The notes beneath the pieces were generated by a model, which saw only the letters and a list, made by a program, of their open reading frames with translations, had not been told where the DNA came from and did not search any database. A stretch of 37,898 nt of DNA from Phycisphaerae bacterium (lineage in GTDB: Bacteria; Planctomycetota; Phycisphaerae; SM23-33), in contig JADHXQ010000040.1 of assembly GCA_016782885.1 (NCBI GenBank), forward strand, positions 1 to 37,898, read 5' to 3'. Made by a program: the position numbers and the translations under genes. Shown here piece by piece: positions 26,379-34,788 of the stretch. Within the stretch, counting starts at the first letter, position 1. Each line of letters starts with the position of its first letter.

Positions 26379-27242
26379 ATGAAGATTCGCCCCTACAGAC
26401 TTTCGCAGGTTGAATACGATGGGTTTTCCATCGCCGGTTACAGTGTGGCCGGTGAGGAAACCGTCATAGTCGCGCCGGAATTCGACTGCGTTTTCGATAT
26501 CGGAAAGTGCCCGCGAGAAGCGCTTACCGTCAACCACGTTCTGCTGACCCACGGGCACGCCGATCACGTAGCCGGTATCCCGTACTACTTCGCACAGCGC
26601 GATTTCCAGGGAATGTCCAACGGTATGGCGATTGTTCCCGCCAACCTGGTCGAGCCGCTGGAAGGCCTGATGCGGGCCTGGGGGCGCGTCGAGGGGCACG
26701 TCCCGCCGTGCAGGTTCATTGGTCTCCGCGACGGTGAGGATTATGAGATCAGGCGCGACCTGATCGTGCGGGCGTTCGCCTCCCGCCACATCCCGGGCTC
26801 GCTGGGATATTCGATTATCGAAGTCCGCCGGAAACTCAAACCTGAGTTCCTGGAACTCACCGGTCCGCAGATCGTCGAACTGAAAGAAAAGGGCGTTGAG
26901 ATCACAAACCGCATCGAGATTCCCCATATCGCCTACCTGGGCGATACCGGAAAGGCTGACTACTCGTCTCTGCCGCATGTGGCCGAAGCGAAGGTGCTGC
27001 TGGTCGAGTGTACTTTTTTTGACGACGAACATGCCTCCCGGGCGAAAGACGGAAGGCACATACACGTTCGCGACCTTCCCGAACTGCTCGAAGGTATGCG
27101 GAACGAACATATTGTTATTGTGCATGTTACGCGCAGGACGAACATGTCGGCGGCTAGGAAACTGCTGAGGAAATCACTGCCCAAAGCCGTCGCCAAACGA
27201 GTGACGTTTCTTATGAGCCGCAAGTACATTGAAGACGACTGA
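26379..27242 (+). CDS. RNase Z-like metallo-beta-lactamase-fold hydrolase
   Basis: 287 residues from ATG 26379, just after a candidate promoter; only a weak AGGG precedes it. Motif LLTHGHADHVAG (His58, His60, Asp62, His63) is the MBL HxHxDH site. Later ligands are SRHIPGSLGYSI (His), YLGDTGKADY (Asp) and HVTRRTN (final His), so both metals can be bound. The order and spacing resemble the RNase Z/ElaC branch, but the RNase Z exosite arm is not recognisable. An RNase Z/tRNA 3' processing role or a phosphodiesterase/lactonase role are both possible. A homologue of ElaC proper would be shorter of linkers and have a Gly-Pro-rich arm. A long insert (KPEFLELTGPQIVELKEKG) is seen after the third His. 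Confidence 0.75.
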   Translation: MKIRPYRLSQVEYDGFSIAGYSVAGEETVIVAPEFDCVFDIGKCPREALTVNHVLLTHGHADHVAGIPYYFAQRDFQGMSNGMAIVPANLVEPLEGLMRAWGRVEGHVPPCRFIGLRDGEDYEIRRDLIVRAFASRHIPGSLGYSIIEVRRKLKPEFLELTGPQIVELKEKGVEITNRIEIPHIAYLGDTGKADYSSLPHVAEAKVLLVECTFFDDEHASRAKDGRHIHVRDLPELLEGMRNEHIVIVHVTRRTNMSAARKLLRKSLPKAVAKRVTFLMSRKYIEDD

Positions 27243-27308
27243 TTGTTGGCGGCGTAGCGGATTGCAGCATAAGCGGATAAGTTCTCGTCAGGTATTGGCT
27301 TGGCGTTT

Positions 27309-27404
27309 GAAATAGTGCTGAAGGAAATCCGAGAATAATGTCCAATTTCACGGCGAGCGGCGGACTTGCAATATGGAATAGTGTTGAAGGAAATCGGGAA
27401 CAAT
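27309..27404 (+). repeat. imperfect direct repeats ahead of the exporter operon
   Basis: Copy 1 at 27309-27339 and copy 2 at 27375-27404 share a core AATAGTGYTGAAGGAAATC with the same flanks, 66 nt apart. A less exact pair of GGCGG..GCGGA.TTGCA segments precedes each copy (about 27249 and 27352). The 225-nt gap up to the TolC gene otherwise has no gene; TATAAT at 27419-27424 could be a -10 element, with no good -35 partner. Meaning unknown: regulator-binding sites or an old duplication. Confidence 0.5.
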
Positions 27405-27467
27405 CACACCGCCCACCATATAATAGCGATCAGAATGAACGGAGAATCGGTTTTGCCGGAGATACGG

Positions 27468-29237
27468 ATGTTACGTAGAACGGGTTTATTGATTGCCATT
27501 CTGATGATGGCAATGACCGTGGGATTGGGATGCACGCCGAGTTGGTACGCCGCGTGGGCCGACCGCGACGCCTATGGCGCCATTTCCGAGGGGCAGGCCT
27601 CCGCCCTTGGCAAAGGGTACAAATTCGACATCGCATACAACCCGGTTGATTGCGACCGTTACCTTAATAGAGCCAAAGACGAGACCGATGAGGATGTGGA
27701 TGTATTGCCTTTGAAGGGTGCCCTGAAGGTTGCATTCAAGAACAGCAGGGCGTTTCAGACGAGCAAAGAGACCCTCTACAGTTCCGCGTTGGCGCTGGCT
27801 AATGCGTCGCGAGGATGGGAGACCGTCCTGCCGGTCGGGGAGGTCGATTCCACCGCTGAAAAGACACACACCCGTGAAGGCGCCCCGGAAGACGGAACCG
27901 ACAACACCGACAGATACATCAACGCCGACGGAAGCTACTCCCTGACCAGACGCCTTGTCGGAGGCGGACTCCTGACACTCGGGGCCACCATGAACCTCGT
28001 GGCCAACGTGCTCGGCGACTCTGACACGCAGGTCGGTTCGCTCGTCGAGGGCAGTTTTACCCAGCCGCTGCTTCGAGGCGCATGGAGGGGGCTGGCGTTT
28101 GAGGATCAGCACCGCCTCGTGAGGGATTTTCTCATTGACGTCTACGAGTTCGACCGATTCAGACAGACCTTTTCCGTCAACATCATGCAGAAATACTACG
28201 CGGTTCTCACACTCAAAGACCGGCTCGAAAACAGTCGGACAAACATCGAGCGACTGCGAACGGCGTACCTTGTGACACAGGCAATGGTTCGGGGCGGGCA
28301 GTTGAACAGGACACAGGAAGATCAGGCCGAGCAGGACCTGCTGAATGCACAGATTGCTTTTGAGCAGACGCAGTTGGCATACTCCAGCGCACTGGACACC
28401 TTCAAAATCACCCTTGGACTTCCTATCTCGAAGGAACTGAGACTCGACTATCCCGGCGCCCTGATACGGCTCAACAAAGAAGGTCCTCAGCCGTTGCCCT
28501 TTGCTGAAATGGCGGCAACCAGCACATCCCTGGTAACCGACACCGCCCTGCTGCAGGCCAGGGCGACCACGCGGGATGCCGACAAGGATGTTGAAATTGC
28601 GGCGGATAATTTCAACCCTCAGTTAGATCTTGAACTCAAGGCGTCTGCCCCGGGAACGGAAAAGGCCCAGCCCGCACGTATCCAGACCAAACACCATACC
28701 CGCGGCGTGAAACTGACATTTAACTACAATCTCGACCAGACCGACAATCGTGACGCATACCGCAATGCGATTATCGCGAGAGACCAATCAAAAAGATCTC
28801 TTGCCGAGGCCGAGGATACCGCCACACTCAATGTGCGAAATTCATTCCGCTCACTGAAGCAGTCTGGGCGGAGTTTCGATCTTCAGGCAAAGAGTGTGGA
28901 AATCGCCAAGCGAAGGACATCGCTCATCGCGATCCAGCGAAAACAGGGTCAGGCTACAACGCGCGACGTCCTTGAGGCCGAAGCCGCCCTGAATGCATCG
29001 CTCAATGGTCTGACAACTTCGCTGGTCGACTATACCATCACAAGGCTCCAGTTCCTCGCAAGCCTCGGAATGCTCAGCGTGGATTCAAAAGGAGATCTCA
29101 CCGAGCGGAAAAACCCCTTCGGATATGACCGGCTTCAGAAACGGTATCCCTATTTGAAGTCGGCTGCAGGCGACAAGAAAGAAAACCCCGCCCCCGCGGA
29201 GAAAGAAGCTCCCAAAGAGAAAGCTGATGAAGAATAG
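27468..29237 (+). CDS. TolC-family outer-membrane efflux lipoprotein
   Basis: 589 residues from ATG 27468, with GGAG 6 nt upstream. The signal MLRRTGLLIAILMMAMTVGLGC ends in a lipobox with Cys22, so the mature protein is lipidated. The long helical segments include YAVLTLKDRLENSRTNIERL, TQEDQAEQDLLNAQIAFEQ, RTSLIAIQRKQGQATTRDVL and EAEAALNASLNGLTTSLVDY, the typical coiled-coil hairpin and duplicated OEP pattern of TolC/NodT proteins. A Gly-rich transmembrane beta segment (RRLVGGGLLTLGATMNL) lies between. The C-terminus is Lys/Glu/Pro-rich (EKEAPKEKADEE). It forms the outer-membrane exit duct for the exporter encoded next. It overlaps the adaptor gene by 11 nt. This is a complete four-gene export operon with the following genes. 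Confidence 0.85.
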   Translation: MLRRTGLLIAILMMAMTVGLGCTPSWYAAWADRDAYGAISEGQASALGKGYKFDIAYNPVDCDRYLNRAKDETDEDVDVLPLKGALKVAFKNSRAFQTSKETLYSSALALANASRGWETVLPVGEVDSTAEKTHTREGAPEDGTDNTDRYINADGSYSLTRRLVGGGLLTLGATMNLVANVLGDSDTQVGSLVEGSFTQPLLRGAWRGLAFEDQHRLVRDFLIDVYEFDRFRQTFSVNIMQKYYAVLTLKDRLENSRTNIERLRTAYLVTQAMVRGGQLNRTQEDQAEQDLLNAQIAFEQTQLAYSSALDTFKITLGLPISKELRLDYPGALIRLNKEGPQPLPFAEMAATSTSLVTDTALLQARATTRDADKDVEIAADNFNPQLDLELKASAPGTEKAQPARIQTKHHTRGVKLTFNYNLDQTDNRDAYRNAIIARDQSKRSLAEAEDTATLNVRNSFRSLKQSGRSFDLQAKSVEIAKRRTSLIAIQRKQGQATTRDVLEAEAALNASLNGLTTSLVDYTITRLQFLASLGMLSVDSKGDLTERKNPFGYDRLQKRYPYLKSAAGDKKENPAPAEKEAPKEKADEE

Positions 29238-31269
29238 ACTGCTTCCAATTTTAATGGTATGCCTGGGGCTGAGCGCGGGCGGATGCCGGCTTTTCGGCGG
29301 CGATCAAAGCTCTTCGGGCCAGCAGGTTGCCGAGGCGACAAGAGAAACACTGATCATCACCGCCACCGAGGCCGGTACGGTGGAGGCCGAAGAGAAGGTC
29401 GTCATCGCCAATGAACTGAAATGGTCGGTGATCATAAAGAAGGTTGTTGAGGAAGGAACGGTTGTCAAAGAGGGAGATTTGATCATCGAGTTCGAGTCCA
29501 AGAAACTCGAGGACGCCATTGATGCCAAGGAACTGGCGATCAACAACGCTGAACTGACGCTGGAACAAGCCAATAAGCAACTGCTGATGGCCGAGAAACA
29601 GCAGGCGATCAATCTGGAGCAGGCGAAAAACGCCGTGAAGGATGCCGAAGAGAATCTGGCGGTTTACGAGGAGCAATCGAAAAACCTGATCGCCAAGCAG
29701 AAAGACGTCCTGAAACGCGCCGAAGAGACCCTGACGCGTTTTAGCTCCAAAGGCGGTCAAAGGGAAAACGATCTGAGAGACGCCGCCATCAAGATTTCGA
29801 TGACCGAAAAGCAACTCAAAATCGAACAGGAGAAGCTGGATTTCAAGAAGAAGATCAATGAAGACCCCAAGCTGAACAAGCCCTACAGCGCCAGCGAAAT
29901 AGAATCTGATGAACTTAGCGTCGAAACCCTGAAGAACACGCTGGCCAAAGCGATCGCCACGAAAAAGTTGCTGATAACTTACGAGATTCCCCAACTGGTT
30001 CGACAGCTCGAGGAAGATATAAAACAGGCTGCCGAGGCGTTGAAGATACTGGAAACTCACACCGTCGTACAGACAACACGCAAGAACACAACCGCGCTCA
30101 AGGAAGCCAGGCTGAAACTGGAGCAGGCCAAGCTCGCCCAGGAAGCCGAACTCAAGTGGAAGAAGCAGGAGATCAAAGGATTTGAAAAAGCGCTTGATGA
30201 GCATAAGGAGCAGATGGTTGAACTCCGGGAAGATGAGGATAAGCTCAAGGTTACCGCGGAGCGCGCCGGTCTGGTGCTCTACGATCCCGCCTGGAAGAGC
30301 GAGGGCCAGAGACTGCAGGTCAAGGAGGGAGAAGAGATTTACCCGAGGGGGAAACTGATGCAGATACCCGACATGACCACGCTCCGGGTCCAAACGATGG
30401 TCTTCGAGGCCCTCAGAGAGTATGTGACGGTGGAGGAAGACGACACTCCCGCGGCGGCGAAAATCGAAACGTATGTCGATAAGGGCGCCAGGAGCATTAT
30501 GGTAAGGTCCAGGTTGAACAAATGGTCGAAGGAGAAAATTGCGGCCAAGCTCCTCAAACTAAAAGAGGAGGAGACCATCCCCAGGATTACCAAAGCCGTC
30601 CGCACCGGAAGAATGACCAAGACCGAGGCGCAGGGGTTTTACGCGCGCCTCGAAAAAGAAGAATCTGAACTGGCGCAGAAGATGGGTCTGGAGATCAGCG
30701 GCGTCAAGATCGATTGGGACCAGCTTTCAGAGGCGCCTCCGAAGAAATCCGCCAACAAGCCTGGAGATACCGAAGGCACCCGGGCCATACTTGTGCTCGA
30801 TTCATTTGCGAAGAAGAAACAGATTGTCGGGAGGGTCGTAGAGTCCTCCCCCTTGCCCAAAAACACCGGTCCGCACTGGCTGAAAACCGGAACCAAGGCG
30901 TACGATCTTTACATTGGAATTGACTGGAAAGCCCACGGGTTGATCCCCGGTGAGAACCTGAGACCCGGCATGGGGGGCAAGGTGACCCTGGTGCTCGACG
31001 AAATCGAAAACGCACTGACAATTCCCGTCCTTTCGGTTTATAATAAAAAGGATAAATATTTCTGTATGAAAATCCTCGGCGGATCGGCGGTGGAAACTCA
31101 GATCGAGATCGGAAAGATGAATGATTCCCGCGTTCAGGTCCTTTCCGGGCTGAACGAAGGCGACAAGGTGCTGCTGGTCGCCAAGTCCGACAAGGGCACG
31201 AATAATGGTAATGGCAACGGGAAGGACAAGTCCTCGCCCGGTAACGGAGGCCAAGAGGCGAGCGAGTAG
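29227..31269 (+). CDS. HlyD/MacA-type periplasmic adaptor lipoprotein, enlarged
   Basis: 680 residues from ATG 29227, overlapping the TolC gene by 11 nt. The signal ends in the lipobox AGGC (Cys20). A biotinyl-lipoyl half (TVEAEEKVVIANEL, VVEEGTVVKEGDLIIEFES) is followed by an unusually long coiled-coil hairpin (about residues 95-330: KELAINNAELTLEQANKQ ... KGFEKALDEHKEQMVELR). The second lipoyl half and beta-barrel follow (VTAERAGLVLYDPAWKSEGQ). At about residues 410-500 a helical, Lys/Glu-rich insert (KWSKEKIAAKLLKLKEEE, IPRITKAVRTGRMT) interrupts the usual adaptor order, before the membrane-proximal domain (LRPGMGGKVTLVLDEIENAL, VLSGLNEGDKVLL). A Gly/Asn-rich tail ends the protein. Usual adaptors are 370-450 residues. 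Confidence 0.82.
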   Translation: MKNRLLPILMVCLGLSAGGCRLFGGDQSSSGQQVAEATRETLIITATEAGTVEAEEKVVIANELKWSVIIKKVVEEGTVVKEGDLIIEFESKKLEDAIDAKELAINNAELTLEQANKQLLMAEKQQAINLEQAKNAVKDAEENLAVYEEQSKNLIAKQKDVLKRAEETLTRFSSKGGQRENDLRDAAIKISMTEKQLKIEQEKLDFKKKINEDPKLNKPYSASEIESDELSVETLKNTLAKAIATKKLLITYEIPQLVRQLEEDIKQAAEALKILETHTVVQTTRKNTTALKEARLKLEQAKLAQEAELKWKKQEIKGFEKALDEHKEQMVELREDEDKLKVTAERAGLVLYDPAWKSEGQRLQVKEGEEIYPRGKLMQIPDMTTLRVQTMVFEALREYVTVEEDDTPAAAKIETYVDKGARSIMVRSRLNKWSKEKIAAKLLKLKEEETIPRITKAVRTGRMTKTEAQGFYARLEKEESELAQKMGLEISGVKIDWDQLSEAPPKKSANKPGDTEGTRAILVLDSFAKKKQIVGRVVESSPLPKNTGPHWLKTGTKAYDLYIGIDWKAHGLIPGENLRPGMGGKVTLVLDEIENALTIPVLSVYNKKDKYFCMKILGGSAVETQIEIGKMNDSRVQVLSGLNEGDKVLLVAKSDKGTNNGNGNGKDKSSPGNGGQEASE

Positions 31270-31974
31270 ATGGAACCGGTTATTAATCTCGAATCGGTCA
31301 CCAAGACCTACCATGTGGGCGTTGGCGTGACCGCTCTTGACGGTGTCGATCTGGTTGTCCCCGACGGGCAGTACGTGGCCATTATGGGTTCCAGCGGTTC
31401 GGGCAAGAGCACCATGCTGAACCTTCTGGGGTGCCTGGACCGTCCCAGTGCGGGCAAGTACTATCTTGGCGGAGACGATGTCTCGACCTTCTCGGACAAC
31501 CGGCTTTCGGAGATCCGCAACACCAGGCTGGGCTTTGTCTTCCAGTCATTCAATCTCATATCCTGGATGACTGTCACGCAGAACATCGAGATACCGCTTT
31601 TCTATAAGGGCGTTTCGCGGTCTCAACGTCGCAGAAAAAGCGCTGAACTGGGGGACATGGTCGGCTTGGGAGACCGTCTGGACCATCGTCCAAGCCAGTT
31701 GTCAGGCGGACAGATGCAGCGAGTGGCGATAGCAAGGGCGCTGTCTAACGATCCGATGGTTCTTCTGGCAGACGAGCCTACAGGAAACCTCGACACCCAC
31801 ACCGGTGAAGAGATCATGGAGGTTTTTACCGATTTGAACGCACGCGGAAGGACCATCCTCATGGTCACGCACGAATCTCATATAGCCGCGCACGCGGATC
31901 GCGTAATCACGCTCAAAGACGGGCATATCGAATCTGACATCATGGATTACAACGTGGATGAACATCATGGGTAA
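31270..31974 (+). CDS. MacB/LolD-type ABC transporter ATPase
   Basis: 234 residues; ATG 31270 directly follows the adaptor stop (TAGATG), so the genes are translationally linked. Walker A GSSGSGKST (residues 40-48), Q-loop FQSFNL, signature LSGGQMQRVAIARAL, Walker B VLLADEPTGNLD and the H-loop VTHE are all intact. The 'DEPTGNLD' form and the 'G.L..P..G' length fit the MacB/LolD/FtsE family. The ATPase is a separate polypeptide, unlike E. coli MacB, where it is fused to the permease. Its end overlaps the permease gene by 17 nt. It powers the exporter in the cytoplasm. Confidence 0.92.
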   Translation: MEPVINLESVTKTYHVGVGVTALDGVDLVVPDGQYVAIMGSSGSGKSTMLNLLGCLDRPSAGKYYLGGDDVSTFSDNRLSEIRNTRLGFVFQSFNLISWMTVTQNIEIPLFYKGVSRSQRRRKSAELGDMVGLGDRLDHRPSQLSGGQMQRVAIARALSNDPMVLLADEPTGNLDTHTGEEIMEVFTDLNARGRTILMVTHESHIAAHADRVITLKDGHIESDIMDYNVDEHHG

Positions 31975-33232
31975 GCTGCTGGACGTCATCCTCCTGGCGA
32001 TGCACAGCCTCAGCGTACACCTGGTGCGCTCTGGGCTGACCATGCTCGGAATCGTCTTCGGCGTATGCAGTGTCAGCGTGATGCTCGCGATACAGACCGG
32101 CGCCAGCAAGGAAGCGCAGGAGAAACTCAGCGTTCTCGGTAGCAACAATGTAATCATGAACTCGATCGAGCCCGCGCGGGAGACCAGCGGTGGGGGCGGT
32201 CCTCGCCGGGGCGTCAGGCTCAAGCGCTTCGGGATCAAGCACGCCGACATCAAGTGCATCGTGGATAATGTTCCCGGCGTGGAGGATTATGCGACAGTTA
32301 ACAAGGTGAAACTCAGGTATTACTGCGTTTCCGACAGGAAACGATACTCGCTGGTCATGGGGGTTACCCCGAATTACCAGGATATCCTCAATCTGCGGAT
32401 CTCGCAGGGGCGGTTCATCTCGGCAGCCGACATGCTTCACATGCAGCCTTACTGCGTCATTACCGAGACACTCGCCAGGAAAGCGTTCAGATGCGAAAAC
32501 CCGGTTGGACAAACGATCCGGCTGAAGGGCCAACCGTTCGATATAATCGGCGTGATGGATTACATACCCTCCAAGCTGGGAATCAGCGAAGAAGATATCC
32601 CCATATTCATCCCAAAAAGCACCAAAGTGGGCAAATTCGGTGAGATCAACGTCAACTGGTACGATGGCAATATGACATCGGAGGACATTCAGGTCGATCA
32701 GCTTATTCTTCGCATGGAGGACGAATCGGCCGTCTTGAAGGCGGCTCCGGTGATCAGTTCCATCATGGAAAAGAATCACGACAGGCTCGAGTACGCCATC
32801 ATGATTCCTTTGAAACTCATTCAGGCAAAGGCCGCCCAACAGAAAAAATGGGACATGATGTTCCTGGTGATCGCTTCGATATCGCTGATTGTCGGCGGTA
32901 TCGGAATCATGAACATCATGCTGGCAAGCGTTACCGAGCGAACGAGGGAAATCGGCGTCCGCAGGGCGCTGGGCGCCAAGAAGGGCGACATTGTCATACA
33001 GTTCCTTTTCGAGGCGATGACGATGACGACAATCGGCGGACTGATCGGCGTGATAATCGGTTATTTCCTCCCGCCGATGCTGAAAGACACTTTCGATATC
33101 ACTCCTATCGTGTCGGTTCCGATGCTGATAGGCCCGTTCCTGATGGCGGTTGCGGTGGGGATCATCAGCGGGCTCTATCCCGCCAAGCGAGCGGCCGCCC
33201 TCGACCCGATCGAAGCCCTCCGACACGAGTAG
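31958..33232 (+). CDS. MacB-type FtsX-domain permease
   Basis: 424 residues from ATG 31958; ATG 31967 (GGA 8 nt upstream) is an alternative and removes only three residues. Topology fits MacB: one N-terminal TM (SGLTMLGIVFGVCSVSVMLA), a large periplasmic domain of about 240 residues, then three C-terminal TMs with the FtsX signature MMFLVIASISLIVGGIGIMN, TERTREIGVRRALGAKKGDI, and PMLIGPFLMAVAVGIISGLY, ending ALDPIEALRHE. The conserved ERTREIGVRRALGA motif confirms the family. Together with the ATPase, adaptor and TolC-like genes it makes a complete tripartite exporter. The substrate is unknown. Candidates are lipoproteins, lipids or peptides, as in MacAB-TolC. Confidence 0.9.
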   Translation: MNIMGKLLDVILLAMHSLSVHLVRSGLTMLGIVFGVCSVSVMLAIQTGASKEAQEKLSVLGSNNVIMNSIEPARETSGGGGPRRGVRLKRFGIKHADIKCIVDNVPGVEDYATVNKVKLRYYCVSDRKRYSLVMGVTPNYQDILNLRISQGRFISAADMLHMQPYCVITETLARKAFRCENPVGQTIRLKGQPFDIIGVMDYIPSKLGISEEDIPIFIPKSTKVGKFGEINVNWYDGNMTSEDIQVDQLILRMEDESAVLKAAPVISSIMEKNHDRLEYAIMIPLKLIQAKAAQQKKWDMMFLVIASISLIVGGIGIMNIMLASVTERTREIGVRRALGAKKGDIVIQFLFEAMTMTTIGGLIGVIIGYFLPPMLKDTFDITPIVSVPMLIGPFLMAVAVGIISGLYPAKRAAALDPIEALRHE

Positions 33233-33281
33233 TCCTCCTCTGGTCAGTACCCGGCGCCTGTCGAGCCTTCCCCAACAATCG

Positions 33282-33309
33282 GGAACTTACCCCTCGCGGG
33301 GGCGTCTAA
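33282..33309 (+). promoter_or_regulatory. exact match to the RpoE (sigma-E) promoter consensus
   Basis: GGAACTT (33282-33288), 15 nt, GTCTAA (33304-33309). This is the full E. coli sigma-E consensus with the standard spacing. The spacer is GC-rich and holds a small CCCC/GGGG palindrome. The predicted start would be about 20 nt before the next gene's AGGAG (33324-33328). It suggests ECF-sigma control of the 33337 gene, independent of the exporter operon. Recognition by this organism's sigma factors is inferred. Confidence 0.5.
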
Positions 33310-33336
33310 AGCGGTGCAGATAACAGGAGAAAAAAC

Positions 33337-34770
33337 ATGAACGGACTAATTAAGTGCAGCGTTATTTTCGCGATGGCGCTGGGTGTGATGTCCTTGTCGG
33401 CCGCGGCTTCGCAGGTGCATATGCAGGCGATGGACGAAACGTCGGGAAATATCCAAACCGCCCTGAAGGTCAAGGTTCTGGAGGTCAAACACACCCGGAT
33501 TCACATGAAGCTCAAGAGCGGCGCCGAGGGGCCGGTCACGTCTGTCCACGCCGACTACACATGTCAGGTCGTCGAGACGGTCGCCGGGCAGTGGCCGGCC
33601 GATGTCAAAAAAGTCAGCATCAGGTTCACCAGCGTGGTCCCCGTCAAGTACGATGAGAACGGCAAATCCGTCATGAGTTTCTCACCCATACGTCCGGGTT
33701 CCGGCATGGAAGGGGACTTCAAGAAGGGCAAGGAATACCTGGCGTGTTTTGCGTATCGTCTCGACGCGTCCAAACCGCTCCAGCATCTCTATGCCGCCTA
33801 TCGCCCCGACCACTGCGCGGCGTTGCTGGCGAGTGTTGGCGATGGGAGGGCGTTTGCGAAGTTCAGCAAGACCCTCAGGGCTCGCCTGCCGGACGGCTGG
33901 AAGATATCGAACATCAGGTATGGCAAGTTCCCGCCGCTCGGGGGCGTCGGCGGAACGGGTGTCTATATCTATATTTACGACCACAAAGCGCCGATCGTCG
34001 CCGGCAAGCGCGCGCCTTGGACCGATATGCACATCTGGATACGGGACCACGACTACAAAGCCGCGGCATCCAAAGCGACGAGGTCAACGGTGAGGCTGAT
34101 TGGCGCGTGGCGAGGGCGGAGGGTGCTGGTCATGGGCGATGGGAAACGCTGGCCGTCCAATCGGGAGGACATCGCCGCGGCGTTCGGATCCGCCGGAGAT
34201 CCACTGCGTCCGCCGCCCATAGAGCCGGACTACAAACTAGCCGAGAAGATCACCGCCGACCTGGGGCGAATCGGAGACTACCGCAAACGCTCCGAGTACA
34301 CCGCGGGACTGCTGAAGGACCGCAAGAGGGCTTTGCCTGCCCTGGTAGCGATCCTGGAACGGGGCGAGGCGCCCGTTCATAAAGACTCTTCGATGTTCCT
34401 GTGGGAGTACGCTGCCTTCCAACTGAACTCGTTCGACGATCCGCGGATCGTCTCGCACCTGATCGTCCGCCTTGCCAGGAGCGGTGACCGCTGCAATTCG
34501 CATCTGTTTGTTCGGAGTCTGGCGAAATTCAAGGTCAAAGCCGCCGTCCCGTATCTCATCCGCTGGTTGAGGCGGAACCAGTCATGGCAGATCATGTATG
34601 ACATGTTCGGTGAGGAGGCCAGTTATCAGTTGTCCGCACTGGACCGGATCGCCGGAACCAGGTTCGGCCCGCCCGACCAGATCGGTAAGAGAGAGTTCTA
34701 CCAGGGCCTGAGCAAAGATGAGGTCATGCCCAAAGTCGAGAAGTGGTGGCGGGCCAACAAGGACAAGTAA
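33337..34770 (+). CDS. secreted protein with a beta N-terminal domain and HEAT-like C-terminus
   Basis: 477 residues; ATG 33337 has AGGAG 8 nt upstream and opens a signal peptide (core VIFAMALGVMSLSAAAS). Residues about 30-165 are strands of the pattern ALKVKVLEVKH, DYTCQVVETVAGQW, VKKVSIRFTSVVPVK and GKEYLACFAYR. They resemble the start of the two VCBS proteins, a small beta-barrel style. The C-terminal third has helical repeats resembling HEAT (KDRKRALPALVAILERGE, FDDPRIVSHLIVRLARSGD, KVKAAVPYLIRWLRRN). No catalytic motif is seen. A consensus sigma-E promoter lies just upstream, suggesting envelope-stress control. A GC hairpin follows the stop. The function is unknown. It may be linked to envelope maintenance and the exporter, by position and regulation only. 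Confidence 0.74.
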   Translation: MNGLIKCSVIFAMALGVMSLSAAASQVHMQAMDETSGNIQTALKVKVLEVKHTRIHMKLKSGAEGPVTSVHADYTCQVVETVAGQWPADVKKVSIRFTSVVPVKYDENGKSVMSFSPIRPGSGMEGDFKKGKEYLACFAYRLDASKPLQHLYAAYRPDHCAALLASVGDGRAFAKFSKTLRARLPDGWKISNIRYGKFPPLGGVGGTGVYIYIYDHKAPIVAGKRAPWTDMHIWIRDHDYKAAASKATRSTVRLIGAWRGRRVLVMGDGKRWPSNREDIAAAFGSAGDPLRPPPIEPDYKLAEKITADLGRIGDYRKRSEYTAGLLKDRKRALPALVAILERGEAPVHKDSSMFLWEYAAFQLNSFDDPRIVSHLIVRLARSGDRCNSHLFVRSLAKFKVKAAVPYLIRWLRRNQSWQIMYDMFGEEASYQLSALDRIAGTRFGPPDQIGKREFYQGLSKDEVMPKVEKWWRANKDK

Positions 34771-34772
34771 TC

Positions 34773-34788
34773 CCGCCGCAAGCGGCGG
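34773..34788 (+). terminator. GC hairpin right after the stop of the 33337 gene
   Basis: CCGCCGC (34773-34779) pairs perfectly with GCGGCGG (34782-34788), two nt apart (the tip would open to four). It starts 2 nt after the TAA stop. No T-run follows, so an intrinsic terminator is plausible but incomplete. Confidence 0.4.

Noticed and set aside
27396-27424. ECF-type promoter GGAAC ... TATAAT before the TolC gene
   Set aside because: The -10 part does not match sigma-E or other ECF consensus; kept only as an isolated TATAAT.
31940-33226. 428-codon - strand frame antisense to the permease
   Set aside because: His/Asp/Arg-rich composition typical of antisense frames; the + strand FtsX permease is unambiguous.
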